Source: Glycine soja (taxonomy: Eukaryota; Streptophyta; Magnoliopsida; Fabales; Fabaceae). From it: a stretch of 64,000 nucleotides of DNA. The notes under the pieces were generated by a model. The model saw only the letters and a list, made by a program, of their open reading frames with translations, was not told the DNA's origin and ran no database searches. This document shows positions 22,461 to 31,612 of the stretch, in pieces; positions within the stretch are counted from its first letter, which is position 1, and each line of letters begins with the position of its first letter. The DNA lies in the NCBI RefSeq assembly GCF_004193775.1, contig NC_041021.1:23156632-23220631 (forward strand), in the 5' to 3' direction. Made by a program: the position numbers and the translations under genes.

Positions 22461-24215
22461 ATGGGTGAAGTAGAGGAGATACAAGAGAAGATGAAGGCCG
22501 ACATGGAGGCCATTAAAGAGAAAATGGCCACAATGATGGAGGCCATGATGAGCGTGAAGAAGATAATGGAAGCCAATGCGGTTGCAATTGCCGCTACCAG
22601 CGTTGTTGCTAAGGTGAACCTGATGTCCCCATCCGGCATCAACCAAATGAATCATCCAACCTCAGATATGGTAGGCAAAGATTTGGGAAGTACGGGCAGC
22701 CCCCATAATGTACAAATTCAAAACGAGCACGCCTTCCCGCCATATGGCTTGCCTCTCAACTATACGCCACCCAAAGTGGCGTACACTCCCAATAAGAATG
22801 TCAATAACTCCACTCCTATACCCATTGAGAGCCAACAACCCCAAACTGATCATGCACATGTCTCTTAAACTGTGGAAGAGACCCATGAAATTCCCCATCA
22901 CAATCTAGCCGACTTCGAGCCTTGGCTCGGATGTACCACTGAAGGGCAAGCAGTTGGTGGTATACCCCTACAAAACCCTTTGGAGGGCCCTCAGTATCAC
23001 CCACAACTGCACCTCTTGCATTCCACAGCGGTTAAAAACCCTTATGACTATGGCAGGAATGGGAAAGTTGGATCATCTAGAGGAAAGGCTCAGGGCCATT
23101 GAAGGAGGTGAAGATTATGCCTTTGCTAACCTAGAAGAGTTGTTCCTAATACCCAAACATGGTCATTCCCAAGTTCAAGGTGCCGGACTTTGGCAAGTAC
23201 AAGGGGACTACTCGCTCCAAGAACCATCTAAAGATGTACTGTCGGAAGATGGGGGCATACGCAAAAGATGAGAAACTGCTGATACATTTTTCCTGAGAAA
23301 GTCTTACTAGGACAACTGTCGCCTGGTATACTAACTTAGGAACCTTCTTGAGTCCATTCTTGGAAGGACCTAATGGTTGCCTTCATTAAGCAGTGTCAGT
23401 ACAATTCTGATATGGCTCCGGATAGGATGCAACTACAAAAAGTGTGCAAAAAGGGGGCACGAATCTTTCAAAGAATACGCCCAAAGATGGAGAGACTTGG
23501 CAACTCAAGTAGCACCCCCAAAAACAGAGAAAGAGATTATCACAATGATAGTAGACACGTGACCGGTGTTCTACTATGAAAAAAATGGTGGGTTACACAC
23601 CTTCAAGTTTTACAGATTTGGTCTTCGCCAGCAAAAAGATCGAAGTGGATCCGAAAAGAGGTAAATTTGATCGTCCTACTAGGACGACTGAGAAAACTGG
23701 GGCAAATGAAGAGGGTGAGAAAGAGGGAGAAACCCATGTTGTGACTGCCATTCCTATACGGCCAAGTTTCCCACCAACCCAACAATGTCATTACTCAGCC
23801 AATAACAAACCTCCTCCTTACCCACCACCCAGTTATCCACAAAGGCCATCCCTAAATCAACCACAAAGTCTGTCTACCGCACTTCCAATGACGAAGACCA
23901 CCTTTAGCACAAACCAAAAAAAAAAAAAAACACCAACAAAAAGGAATTTTGTAGCAAAAAGCCTGTAGGGTTCACCCCAAATTCCGTTGTCATATGCTAA
24001 ACTTGATCCCATATCTACTTGATAATTCAATGGTAGCCATAACCCTAGCCAAGGTTCATCAACCTCCATTTCTCCGAGAATACGACTCGAACGCAACGTG
24101 TGCTTGTCACGGAGAAGCCCCGGGGCGTTCCATTGAGCATTGTAGGGCTCTGAAGCGTAAGGTGCAAGGTCTAATTGATGCGGGCTGGCTGAAATTTGAG
24201 GATAATTGCGTGTAA
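22461..24215 (+). pseudogene. gag: Ogre-like gag, degenerate
   Basis: The start ATG at 22461 opens a Met-, Lys- and Glu-rich N-terminal coiled coil (EEIQEKMKADMEAIKEKM), followed by a Pro/Asn-rich linker and, after an in-frame TAA at 22866, the HNLADFEPWLG block. The capsid-like domain (KVPDF, KNHLKMYCRKMGAYAKDEKLL, APDRMQLQ, ESFKEYAQRWRDLA) is split over all three frames between about 22950 and 23600. The C-terminal part (23994-24215) ends with the CACHGEAPGRSIEHC zinc-knuckle-like motif and DAGWLKFE. At least four frameshifts and several stops rule out a functional product. The same breaks are present in O2, while O3 lacks the first stop. No protease follows. Confidence 0.85.
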
Positions 24216-24688
24216 ATCCTGACATTGACAAGAGATGCCACACATGGGGCAATTTTGAAAGCTGTTGTTAGGTGTCCCTAATGACTCATCAGGGTTTCCA
24301 AATTTATGCCATTATTGTAAACCACAGCTACAATGTTAAATGAAATGGATAAAGTTGATATCTTTGTCCCTCATCCTCTCACAAACGCATGTTTGCTTAT
24401 TCAACTTTCACCGGAATGTGGGTGTAAGCCATTGGTCTGTTTGCTCAAGCAACCTGTGCTCCTGAGTGTTGACTTCCAAGACCGTTCAATCAGAGATTAC
24501 TCATCTTGCACGTTGGTGGGGGTGCCGTAAAACAACGAGCAAAGTTCAAAACAAATAAGTTTCAAAATAAAAAATAAGTTTCGAAATAAAAAATAAAAAG
24601 GCATTTGATTGACTGTGTTTTCAAGTAAAAATATAGACGTTCATGTGACCTCATTTTGTCTTTTTAGAGAGAAGTGAGTTATCAAGAA
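24216..24688 (+). other. Degenerate post-gag segment
   Basis: The stretch is conserved with O3 (45470-45925) and O2 (59310-59720) but is full of stops in every frame. Its position after gag suggests decayed gag-protease linker. I cannot recognise protease motifs. Confidence 0.5.
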
Positions 24689-24693
24689 TAGGA

Positions 24694-25429
24694 TGTTGGA
24701 CAAATGGCCTCAGTTACCTTAAGAAAAAGGGGGGTTGAATTAAGATGCAAAGACTATTCCCCAATTGAACTATCAATCTCTCTTTTCGGATTAACAATGC
24801 ACACAGGGATAACCCTTCCCTTGTGTTCAGGAATCCTCTACAACAAGAGACCCACGGTCTCTTAATCCCTTTTCAGAAATAAGAAGAAGAGAAGAAGAGG
24901 TCTCTCGTAAAAGAGGTAGATTGTAAAATGAAGATCAATAAAAAAATTCCTTATTGAATAAGCAAGTGGTTGACCAAGGAATCTTTTTGAGAGGATAAGA
25001 CATTTCAGTTCAGAAAAAGTCTTGATCTTTCGAGAGGATAAAACTGTTTGGGCAATGAAAACTCTCTTTAAAACATTTGAATGGCCGTTCATAAAACATT
25101 TGAATAGATGTGTCTCTTGGAAATTATTTTCTGAAAATCCCCTCTGGTAATCAATTACAAGACTTATGTAATCGATTACAGGTTTTAAAAATTTGAATTA
25201 AAACATTTTCAAACTGCTGGTAATCGATTACCAGAGAGCAAATCTCAATTTGAAAGGATATAATTCCTTGGTCAAACCTTTTGCTTCTTCAATTTGGAAA
25301 CTTCTTCCTAAGATTCTAGAGATCAACTTGATCATATATCTTGATTTTCTTGGATTCTTGTCTTGAATAGAACTTGGAAGCACTTGATCCTTTGGCATCA
25401 TCAAAACATCAAAACATCTTGCTTCTACA
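24694..25429 (-). mobile_element. Captured copia-type solo LTR inside O1, TSD TAGGA
   Basis: The insert begins TGTTGGACAA and ends TTCTACA on the plus strand and is flanked by TAGGA (24689-24693 and 25430-25434). O3 has the uninterrupted site with a single TAGGA at about 45926-45930. The left end contains the reverse complement of TTAATTCAACCCCCC, which marks the 3' end of copia LTRs, so the LTR lies on the minus strand. TAATCGATTACC-type motifs lie near 25150-25235. It has no internal region, so it is a solo LTR or a very short element. Confidence 0.85.
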
Positions 25430-25434
25430 TAGGA

Positions 25435-26263
25435 GTCATTTGACTTAATCCATCAACTGAAAAAAATCCTTCAACTATTTCTCGTCCTTGGAAAATTCTT
25501 TTTTGCAAGAATCAACTGCTTCTTTCATTCTTCCTCACTACGAGGTCGTGAAAACAAGACAACAATTGGTACCTCTAAGCCCTACACTGGGGCAACGAAA
25601 GGCACCATGCAAAAACTTCAAGCGAACCTAGGGGCAGATTAGAAGTTCTCACCCAATAGGTTCCCTCCTACAAGGTCATGACGAAAGGCAACGATTGATA
25701 CCTCAAAGCCTTACACTGGGGCAATGAGGGGCACCGTGCATGAGCCTCAAGTGAACATAGGGGCCGATCAAAAGTTCTCACCCATCGATGTTTTTAAACA
25801 AGAAAAAAAAAAGGGAGACAAGCCCTGGGATTTCAATGGATTGATCAAACGTCAAACAGCTCTATTGCCATCACTCCAAAATGGTCAAGTGACTAAATCA
25901 AACAGAACATACACTTTGAGGGGGTTCCCGGAGAGATTTGCAAAAGATAGGATAAGGTTGCATGAATTATCACCTCTTTCAAAAGGACAGTCAATCTGTG
26001 TTTTCCAAAAAAAATTAAACAAAAATCAAAATCACAAAACAAGGAAAGAATGATATGAACATTGTACAAACTTTCCATTTCATTGCATTATTTCATATGA
26101 AGTCCGCATTTACCAAATTTCACAACAAAGGTTGCATGCATCTGCATCCCTAAAAATCATGTTGACTACATAGATTCCCTACATCTAAATGTCCAAATCT
26201 TTTGAATTTAGGATGACCGGCTCTCTCGATGAGTCGATCCCTTGTTTTCTCATAAGGATGGAC
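25435..26263 (+). other. O1 internal non-coding part with a local duplication
   Basis: About 95 bp is duplicated at 25568-25665 and 25690-25787: each copy has ACACTGGGGCAA, GGCACCRTGCA, then CCTCAAG or CTTCAAG and AGAAGTTCTCACCCA or AAAAGTTCTCACCCA. No supported gene; the 109-codon frame at 25724-26053 has no recognisable domain. Confidence 0.55.
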
Positions 26264-27185
26264 CCTTGGGTACTAGTACCCTCGTCTCCAGAGGACTATA
26301 CGTCCTCGCCTTGAGAGGGCTACACGCCCTCACCTTGGGTACTAGTTACCCTCACCGTTAGAGGACTATACGTCCTCGCCTTGAGAGGACTACACGTCCT
26401 CACCATCAGAGGGCTGCACGCCTTCACCTCCAGAGGACTATACGTCCTCGCCTTGAGAGGGCTACACGCCCTCACCTTGGGTACTAGTTACCCTCACCGT
26501 TAGAGGACTATACGTCCTCGCCTTGAGAGGACTACACGTACTCACCATCAGAGGGCTGCACGCCTTCACCTCCAGAGGACTATACGTCCTCGCCTTGAGA
26601 GGGCTACAAGCCCTCACCTTGGGTACTAGTTACCCTCACCGTTAGAGGACTACATGTCCTCGCCTTGAGAGGACTACACGTCCTCACCACCAGAGGGCTG
26701 CACGCCCTCACCTCCAGAGGACTATACGTCCTCGCCATCAGAGGGCTGCACGCCCTCACCTCCAGAGGACTATACGTCCTCGCCTTGAGGGCTACACGCC
26801 CTCACCTTGGGTACTAGTTACCCTCACCGTCAGAGGACTACACGTCCTCGCCTTGAGAGGACTACACGTCCTCACCACCAGAGGGCTGCACGCCCTCACC
26901 TCCAGAGGACTATACGTCCTCGCCTTGAGAGGGCTACACACCCTCACCTTCAGAGGACTACACGTCCTCACCTTTAGAGGACTACACGTCCTCGTCATCA
27001 GAGGACTACATGTTCCCCATTTTCAAAGGGGGACATGCCCTCACCTTTAGAGGATTGCACGTCCTTGCCATCATAGGACTACACTCCCTCGCCTTCGAAA
27101 GGCGACACGTCCTGAACTTCAGAGGGCTACACGCCCTCGCCTTTAGAGGACTACGCGTCCTCACTTTCAGTGGGCTCCATATCCA
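26264..27185 (+). repeat. Array of 24-bp hairpin units with 140-bp higher-order period
   Basis: Each unit is a 17-bp hairpin plus a 7-bp linker. Two stem types alternate: GAGGAC/GTCCTC and GAGGGC/GCCCTC, both around a TAYAC or TGCAC loop. A third hairpin, GGGTA-CTAGT-TACCC, recurs about every 140 bp (near 26336, 26477, 26618 and 26806), giving a higher-order repeat of six hairpins. The 24-bp period keeps frames open on both strands (RGLHVLTF-like and RTCSPLKV-like), but I regard these as non-genic. The array sits where pol would be expected and is about 0.9 kb here, 1.5 kb in O2 and 7 units in O3. Confidence 0.9.
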
Positions 27186-27277
27186 CACCTTAAGATAATT
27201 TAAGGTCCTCTGTCCTTAAATGCTTAACCGAGACTTGCACTCCCGGTTAAGGGACCAGTAGTTTCCTTTTAACGGTT

Positions 27278-27971
27278 CCTGGGCCACCCCCTGATATTGG
27301 AGGAGGGCCAACTGTGCGAGCACAACCAGAGAGGGAGGCTATCACACAGCTACTATGCATACCGGGGCAAGATTTCACCCGTGCCGCTGCAAAGAGACGA
27401 GTGCGGATCATGCGCACCAACATGACCACTCTTACACAGATATAGATGACATTGCTACTTAGCAACATTCTGCCCAGCGACCGCAATGCCAATCTCCCCC
27501 TGCAAAAGTATCAGTTGGTCTGTGTCGTCCCGACATGGGTAAGTATGCATATGGTTCAACTGATTTCTGATACCATCTATTGTTTGCAGGGATCGCACCC
27601 ACAAAGACACCCAGTGGACCTGAAGAAGTCCAACAGGGCCCTGGGGTTTCCAGCTCTGGTTACGGGCCTCTATCAGTCCTACAGGGTGCCCGTACCCCCC
27701 CGGCAAGGTCACGTCATCATAGGTAAGTATGCACATCGCTCAACTGATTTCTGATTTCATCTATTGTTTGCAGGGATTGCGCCTGCAAGACACCCAGTGG
27801 ACCCGAAGAAGTCCAACAGGGTCTTGGAGTTGTCAAGCTCTAATTACGGGTCTCTGTCAGTTCTACGGAGTACCTGTCACCTCCAGCAAGGGCATTAGGC
27901 CCCCTACTAATCGAGCTTTCATCAAGAAGTACTGCGCCCCCAGGCAGACGCAGGGCGAGACACCACAGTAG
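27278..27971 (+). pseudogene. Fragment of a PF20167-like (putative plant transposon protein) ORF
   Basis: The frame from 27278 shows a PERE-AITQLLCIPGQDF-like stretch, TTLTQI, an in-frame TAG (near 27445, also present in O2), LLLSNILPSDRN, then VSMHMVQLISDTIY and LGFPALVTGLYQ. This order matches the middle and C-terminal half of the A2 protein at 34689-36087 (TTLTQ, SN-L-P, MDMN-RYIISSQI, LGFPALITTLC). The N-terminal half is missing, with the hairpin array in its place. A 184-bp segment (27539-27722) is tandemly duplicated, so the VSMH...GFPAL part appears twice, the second time shifted in frame. The second copy ends with FIKKYCAPRQTQGETPQ and TAG at 27969. Function is unknown, and the fragment is not translatable as one protein. 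Confidence 0.65.
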
Positions 27972-28309
27972 CATTAGGATGGCTGGTAGCGGGCAATAGA
28001 CGCACCGCCACCACCTTTAGAGTTCACCTCTGCTCATCCACAAAAAAGTTAGAGCGTTGCCTACGACACATGGCCGACCAATAGGCAACCAAGTCCAAAG
28101 CCAAAGGTAAGCAAAGTACTAGGTCAGTGACTGACAAGTCATAATGCGTCCAGCTAAAGACGTTAAAGAAGCGCTACTAGGAGGCAACCTAGTACCTTTT
28201 GAATCTATGCTTGTTATTTGATCACTTTTCATAGTAAGACACACCTAGTTGCTCATGATCCTAGGAATTTAAATAAAACGAGCACAAGCTCGGAAGGTAG
28301 TCATACCTC
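27972..28309 (+). other. O1 segment downstream of the ORF fragment
   Basis: It continues with a Pro-rich remnant (DAPPPPP) up to about 28080 and then non-coding sequence with the hexaloop motif at 28175-28194. The same segment survives in O3 at 48127-48535. Confidence 0.55.
28175..28194 (+). promoter_or_regulatory. Conserved hexaloop hairpin motif
   Basis: The stem TACTAGG/CCTAGTA is perfect over 7 bp and encloses the loop AGGCAA. It is preceded by GACGTTAAA...AGCGC. The same context occurs just downstream of the A2 integrase end (38890-38903, stem TGGG/CCCA), in O3 (48363-48382) and in O2 (55253-55272). The role is unknown; it could be an RNA signal kept by both element families. Confidence 0.55.
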
Positions 28310-28690
28310 ACAAAATATATATATGTATGTTTAGGTAGAAAGATACCTTAGATATGCATGTATGTAAACAAAAACACACTTCACAAAATATATACATGTA
28401 TGTTTAGGTAGCAAGATACCTTAGATATGCATGTATGTAGCAAAAAGATACCTCACAAAATATATATATGTATGTTTAGGTAGCAAGATACCTTGGATAT
28501 GCATGTATGTAGCAAAAAGATACCTCACAAAATATATATATGTATGTTTAGGTAGCAAGATACCTTGGATATGCATGTATACAGCAAAAATACCTTACAA
28601 AACATATATATGTATGTTTAGGTAGCAAGATACCTTGGATATGCATGTATATAGCAAAAATACCTCGCAAAAATATACACATGTTTAGGT
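28310..28690 (+). repeat. Tandem repeat of about 65-73 bp
   Basis: Five imperfect copies of a unit containing ACATATATATGTATG-like sequence, TTTAGGTAGCAAGATACC and GGATATGCATGTAT. Palindromic words (ATGCAT, ATATAT) dominate. O2 has the counterpart at 54830-55140 with different unit lengths. Variable 3' repeats are known from pea Ogre elements. Confidence 0.85.
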
Positions 28691-29560
28691 AGCAAAATAC
28701 CTCATGAAAAAAAAAAAGAAAAAAAAAACAAACAAGAAAAAGAAATAAACAAATGATAAAAAGGAAAAAGAGAGAAAAAAGAAAAAATAAGTTGTCTAGC
28801 TGAAAAGCCAACATGCTTTTGAAAAGAGATGACTTCCAACTTTTCTTTGAAAAAAATTCACTGATCATAACTAGTTTTTGAAAAAATGTGTATACACCTG
28901 AAGGGTGAATGCTGTGAAATTTCCCCGGACGCCCGAAATGGACTCGAATGAATGCACAAATTGATAAAAGAACATATTTTGGAAACATTGGGTTGATTTA
29001 AAATAGAGGAAATGAATCCTGAGCCCTAGCATCACATGACCATAAAAATTTGACACTTGAGTGTCCGCATAGGTGCATGCATGACCAGTTTTGCATAAAA
29101 TTTCCAAATCATCATTTTTGCATTTGTGTCATGGAAATAATGTGGGGCATCCCTTTTATCCTTGAACCAAACCAAACCCTGACATGTATCATGTCTAGCC
29201 ATTCTACAAGCCTTGAGCCAAAATCCTGACTCACCATAAACCTTACCCTCGGAAGCAAAAAAAAAAAAAAGAAGGAAAGGGAATTTCCAATCAAAGAGAA
29301 AGCAAAAAAGGAAGGAAAGGAAATTCCCAATCAAAGAGAAAGCAAAAAAGGAAGGAAAGGAAATTCCCAATCAAAGAGTGGGAGAAAGAGAAAAAAGAAA
29401 AGAAAGGAAATTCCCAATCAAAGAGTGGGGGAAAGAAAAAAGAAAAGAAAGAAAATTCCCAACCAAAGAATGGGAGAAAGTAAAAAAGAAGGAAGCTCCT
29501 GGTCAAAGAAACCAGAAGAAATGTGCAGAGAGGTCTTTGGACCAGACAATATCTGAACAG
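28691..29560 (+). repeat. Purine-rich plus strand with 40-50-bp tandem repeats
   Basis: 28705-28795 and 29250-29500 are almost pure A and G on the plus strand. The second block holds about six copies of GGAAATTCCCAATCAAAGAG followed by AG-rich filler. The counterpart in O2 (54050-54260) is pyrimidine-rich on the plus strand as expected from its orientation. The stretch between the blocks shows no gene. Confidence 0.75.
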
Positions 29561-30170
29561 TACAGAATTGTCACCAAATGAACAAGAAGAAGGAAAGGAA
29601 ACCACGACCTAAAATGGTCTTCTCCCTTTGATTACCAACCAAAATCCCGTGCGCTAGCGACTTTTTTTTTCCTCGCCCCGCACTAAAAAACAGAAAAAGA
29701 AAAAAGCCAGAAAAATCAAAAGCCAAAAACACACAAAAGCCGGAAAAAAAAAAACCACCAAAAGAACCCATTCCCAAGGGAAGCCCTATTGATCCATGAT
29801 CACGCGTGTAATTTTTGATTTGATAGGAAATAATTTGCAAAGTCAAGTCATGACATATCTATGGTTCGGAATTAGGATGAAACACTTACCTGTGCGAGAT
29901 TGATACACTTTGAGTGGATTTCTTCTATTTTTGTCGAACCCAGTGTTTCCTCTAAATGATCATTTAGAAACGAAATGCTAACATCCAAAATCTCATTTAT
30001 GGTTATAGGGGATCCCATCAGCAGACTCTCCTTCCCTGGTAGACGCATTGTTTGTCACTAAAAAAAAAAAAGGGGCATATGCTGCTCTAAACAGTTGGAA
30101 TATTTGTCTCTTTGCTAAAGCATGTTTGCATTTTAGTGGAGAAAACACCGAGACTTTTTCAAGTCTCACA
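29561..30170 (+). other. O1 non-coding stretch
   Basis: No gene seen. It contains poly-A-rich runs (about 29690-29760 and 30059-30072) and is conserved with O2 (53430-53950). Confidence 0.5.
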
Positions 30171-30500
30171 AGTTATCCAGAACTACGTAGGTCTGAGTTC
30201 CTCATTGGAGGATACGTAGGAGCAAGAGCCTCGCTTTTGTCGACCACACCGCCTTTTGTTGCCATGACTCAAGAGCTGGTAGCCCGCGGAGACACCTTAC
30301 GGTTATCCGCACCTCGTCATTCAGTGACCCCAAGTGTGATTCACAAGCAGAGACCAATATGGTCATCTGCGCCCTTTCCGGAGATGTCAGCATTTTCCGA
30401 TGGAGACTTTTCAAGTCTCACAAGTTATCAAGAACTACGTAGGTCTGAATTCCTCATTGGAGGATACGTAGGAGCAAGAGCCTTGCTTTTGTCGGCCGCC
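30171..30500 (+). repeat. Two copies of the LTR TACGTAGG cassette with intervening hairpins
   Basis: 30181-30246 and 30430-30496 repeat the cassette also found twice in the LTR (18094-18160, 18318-18400). The cassette has ACTACGTAGGTCTGA, a CCTCAttGgAGGA hairpin, ATACGTAGGAGC, and a CAAGAGC/GCTTTTG stem, ending in TCG. Between them lie hairpins GCGGA/TCCGC (about 30286-30312) and GCAGA/TCTGC (about 30349-30373). Open frames here are repeat-borne. Confidence 0.75.
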
Positions 30501-30544
30501 CCATAATCTTTGTCATACTGACCCTGAGGTCATGTGACATGCAC

Positions 30545-31040
30545 CCTTTTGTCATCCAGAGGCGGCGGGCCCGATGACAAGCAGAGACCAAGTTTGGTCA
30601 TTCTGCACCCTTGTATCATCCAGAGGCGGCGGGCCCGATGATACGCGGAGATACCTTACGGTTATCCGCACCCTTTTGTCATCCAGAGGCGGCGGGCCCG
30701 ATGACAAGCAGAGACCAAATTTGGTCATTCTGCACCCTTGTATCATCCAGAGGCGGCGGGCCCGATGATACGCGGAGATACCTTACGGTTATCCGCACCC
30801 TTTTGTCATCCAGAGGCGGCGGGCCCGATGACAAGCAGAGACCAAATTTGGTCATTCTGCACCCTTGTATCATCCAGAGGCGGCGGGCCCGATGATACGC
30901 GGAGATACCTTACGGTTATCCGCACCCTTTTGTCATCCAGAGGCGGCGGGCCCGATGACAAGCAGAGACCAAGTTTGGTCATTCTGCACCCTTGTATCAT
31001 CCAGAGGCGGCGGGCCCGATGATACGCGGAAATACCCGAG
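30545..31040 (+). repeat. 127-bp tandem array of alternating hairpins
   Basis: Four repeats. Each has, in order, stem TTGTCATC/GATGACAA, stem GCAGA/TCTGC enclosing a GACCAAATTTGGTC palindrome, stem GTATCATC/GATGATAC, and stem GCGGA/TCCGC. The long stems enclose the same GGCGGCGGGCCC-containing loop, and the short linker is CACCC. Open frames across it have no meaning beyond the repeat. Confidence 0.92.
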
Positions 31041-31211
31041 TGGTTATCCGTATAAACATTCTTTTGCTATCTGTAAGACAGAACGCTTGATAGCATGCAG
31101 AGGCTGACATAGTCTTCTGCACCTTTTGTTCCTCTGGGAACAACAAGTCATTTACATGCGGAAATTTCATGGTCACCCGCGACTCTCGTCAACCGAGAGG
31201 AGGGAAATTAG
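31041..31211 (+). repeat. Non-repeated continuation of the hairpin train
   Basis: Further stems follow the same alternation: TGCTATC/GATAGCA (31058-31100), GCAGA/TCTGC (31098-31121), TTGTTCC/GGAACAA (31127-31144), GCGG/CCGC (31158-31181) and CTCTCG/CGAGAG (31183-31199). Confidence 0.65.
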
Positions 31212-31595
31212 TGTCGTACACTAATTTTCGTCTGGGTACCTTTGCTTGATGACATGCGACCTTTCTTTGGTCCTTGTGAGGTGCTTGGCACCCATCATTA
31301 GGCAATTTGTGAAAATCCGGGAACGACAAGTCATGGTCACCCGCGACTCTCGTCAACCGAGAGGAGAAAAATTAGTGTCGTACACTAATTTTCGTCCGGG
31401 TACCTTTGCTTGATGACATGCGACCTTTCTTTGGTCCTTGTGAGGTGCTTGGCGCCCATCATTAGGCAATTTGTGAAATTCTGGGAACAAGTCATTTGCA
31501 TGTGGAGATTTTATGGTCACCCGCGACTCTCGTCAAATCGAGAGGAACGAAATTAGTGTCTTATCTTTACTTTCCTTTTATCTCCAATAAAAGAC
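31212..31595 (+). repeat. 164-bp tandem units that begin with a truncated LTR start
   Basis: Units start at 31212 and 31376, with a shortened end at 31557. Each has about 115 bp resembling the first bases of the LTR (TGTCGTACACTAATTTTCG to TTTGTGAAA) followed by the GACAAGTCATGGTCACCCGC segment and the CTCTCG/CGAGAG hairpin. O2 carries nine such units. Confidence 0.88.
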
Positions 31596-31612
31596 AAGTA
31601 AAGAGGGGCAAC
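31596..31612 (+). other. Polypurine tract of O1
   Basis: AAGTAAAGAGGGGCAAC lies directly before the 3' LTR start. The identical tract, reverse-complemented, borders the O2 LTR at 50535-50551. Confidence 0.7.

Noticed and set aside
24216..26263. Hidden protease or reverse transcriptase of O1
   Set aside because: I looked for DTG/DSG-type, FxDD-type and integrase HHCC-type motifs after gag in O1, O2 and O3 and found none; the space is a solo LTR and non-coding sequence. A profile search could still reveal a very decayed remnant.
26264..27185. CRISPR-like array of 24-bp palindromic repeats
   Set aside because: The linkers are as repetitive as the repeats, there are no unique spacers or cas genes, and the context is a plant retrotransposon.
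26792..27198. Long open frames on both strands coding for eight-residue repeats (RGLHVLTF, RTCSPLKV)
   Set aside because: The 24-bp period is divisible by three, so frames stay open by arithmetic. There is no start context, conserved flank or single preferred strand.
27539..27774. Two introns (GTAAGT...TTTGCAG) in a captured host gene
   Set aside because: The supposed intron translates as VSMH-VQLISD-IY, which aligns with the A2 protein (MDMN-RYIISSQI), so it is coding sequence of the ORF family; the splice-like ends are coincidental.
28548..28988. 146-codon minus-strand frame rich in Phe and Leu, like a membrane protein
   Set aside because: It is the antisense translation of a purine-rich, A-rich tract; Phe and Leu follow from composition.
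29032..29605. Overlapping Phe-rich minus-strand frames, and their plus-strand mirrors at 53913-54483
   Set aside because: They are antisense translations of the GGAAATTCCC tandem repeats, so not genes.
30574..31107. Overlapping 64-94-codon frames on both strands in the 127-bp array
   Set aside because: They are translations of the tandem repeat in several frames and end at array borders; the hairpin structure explains the conservation better.
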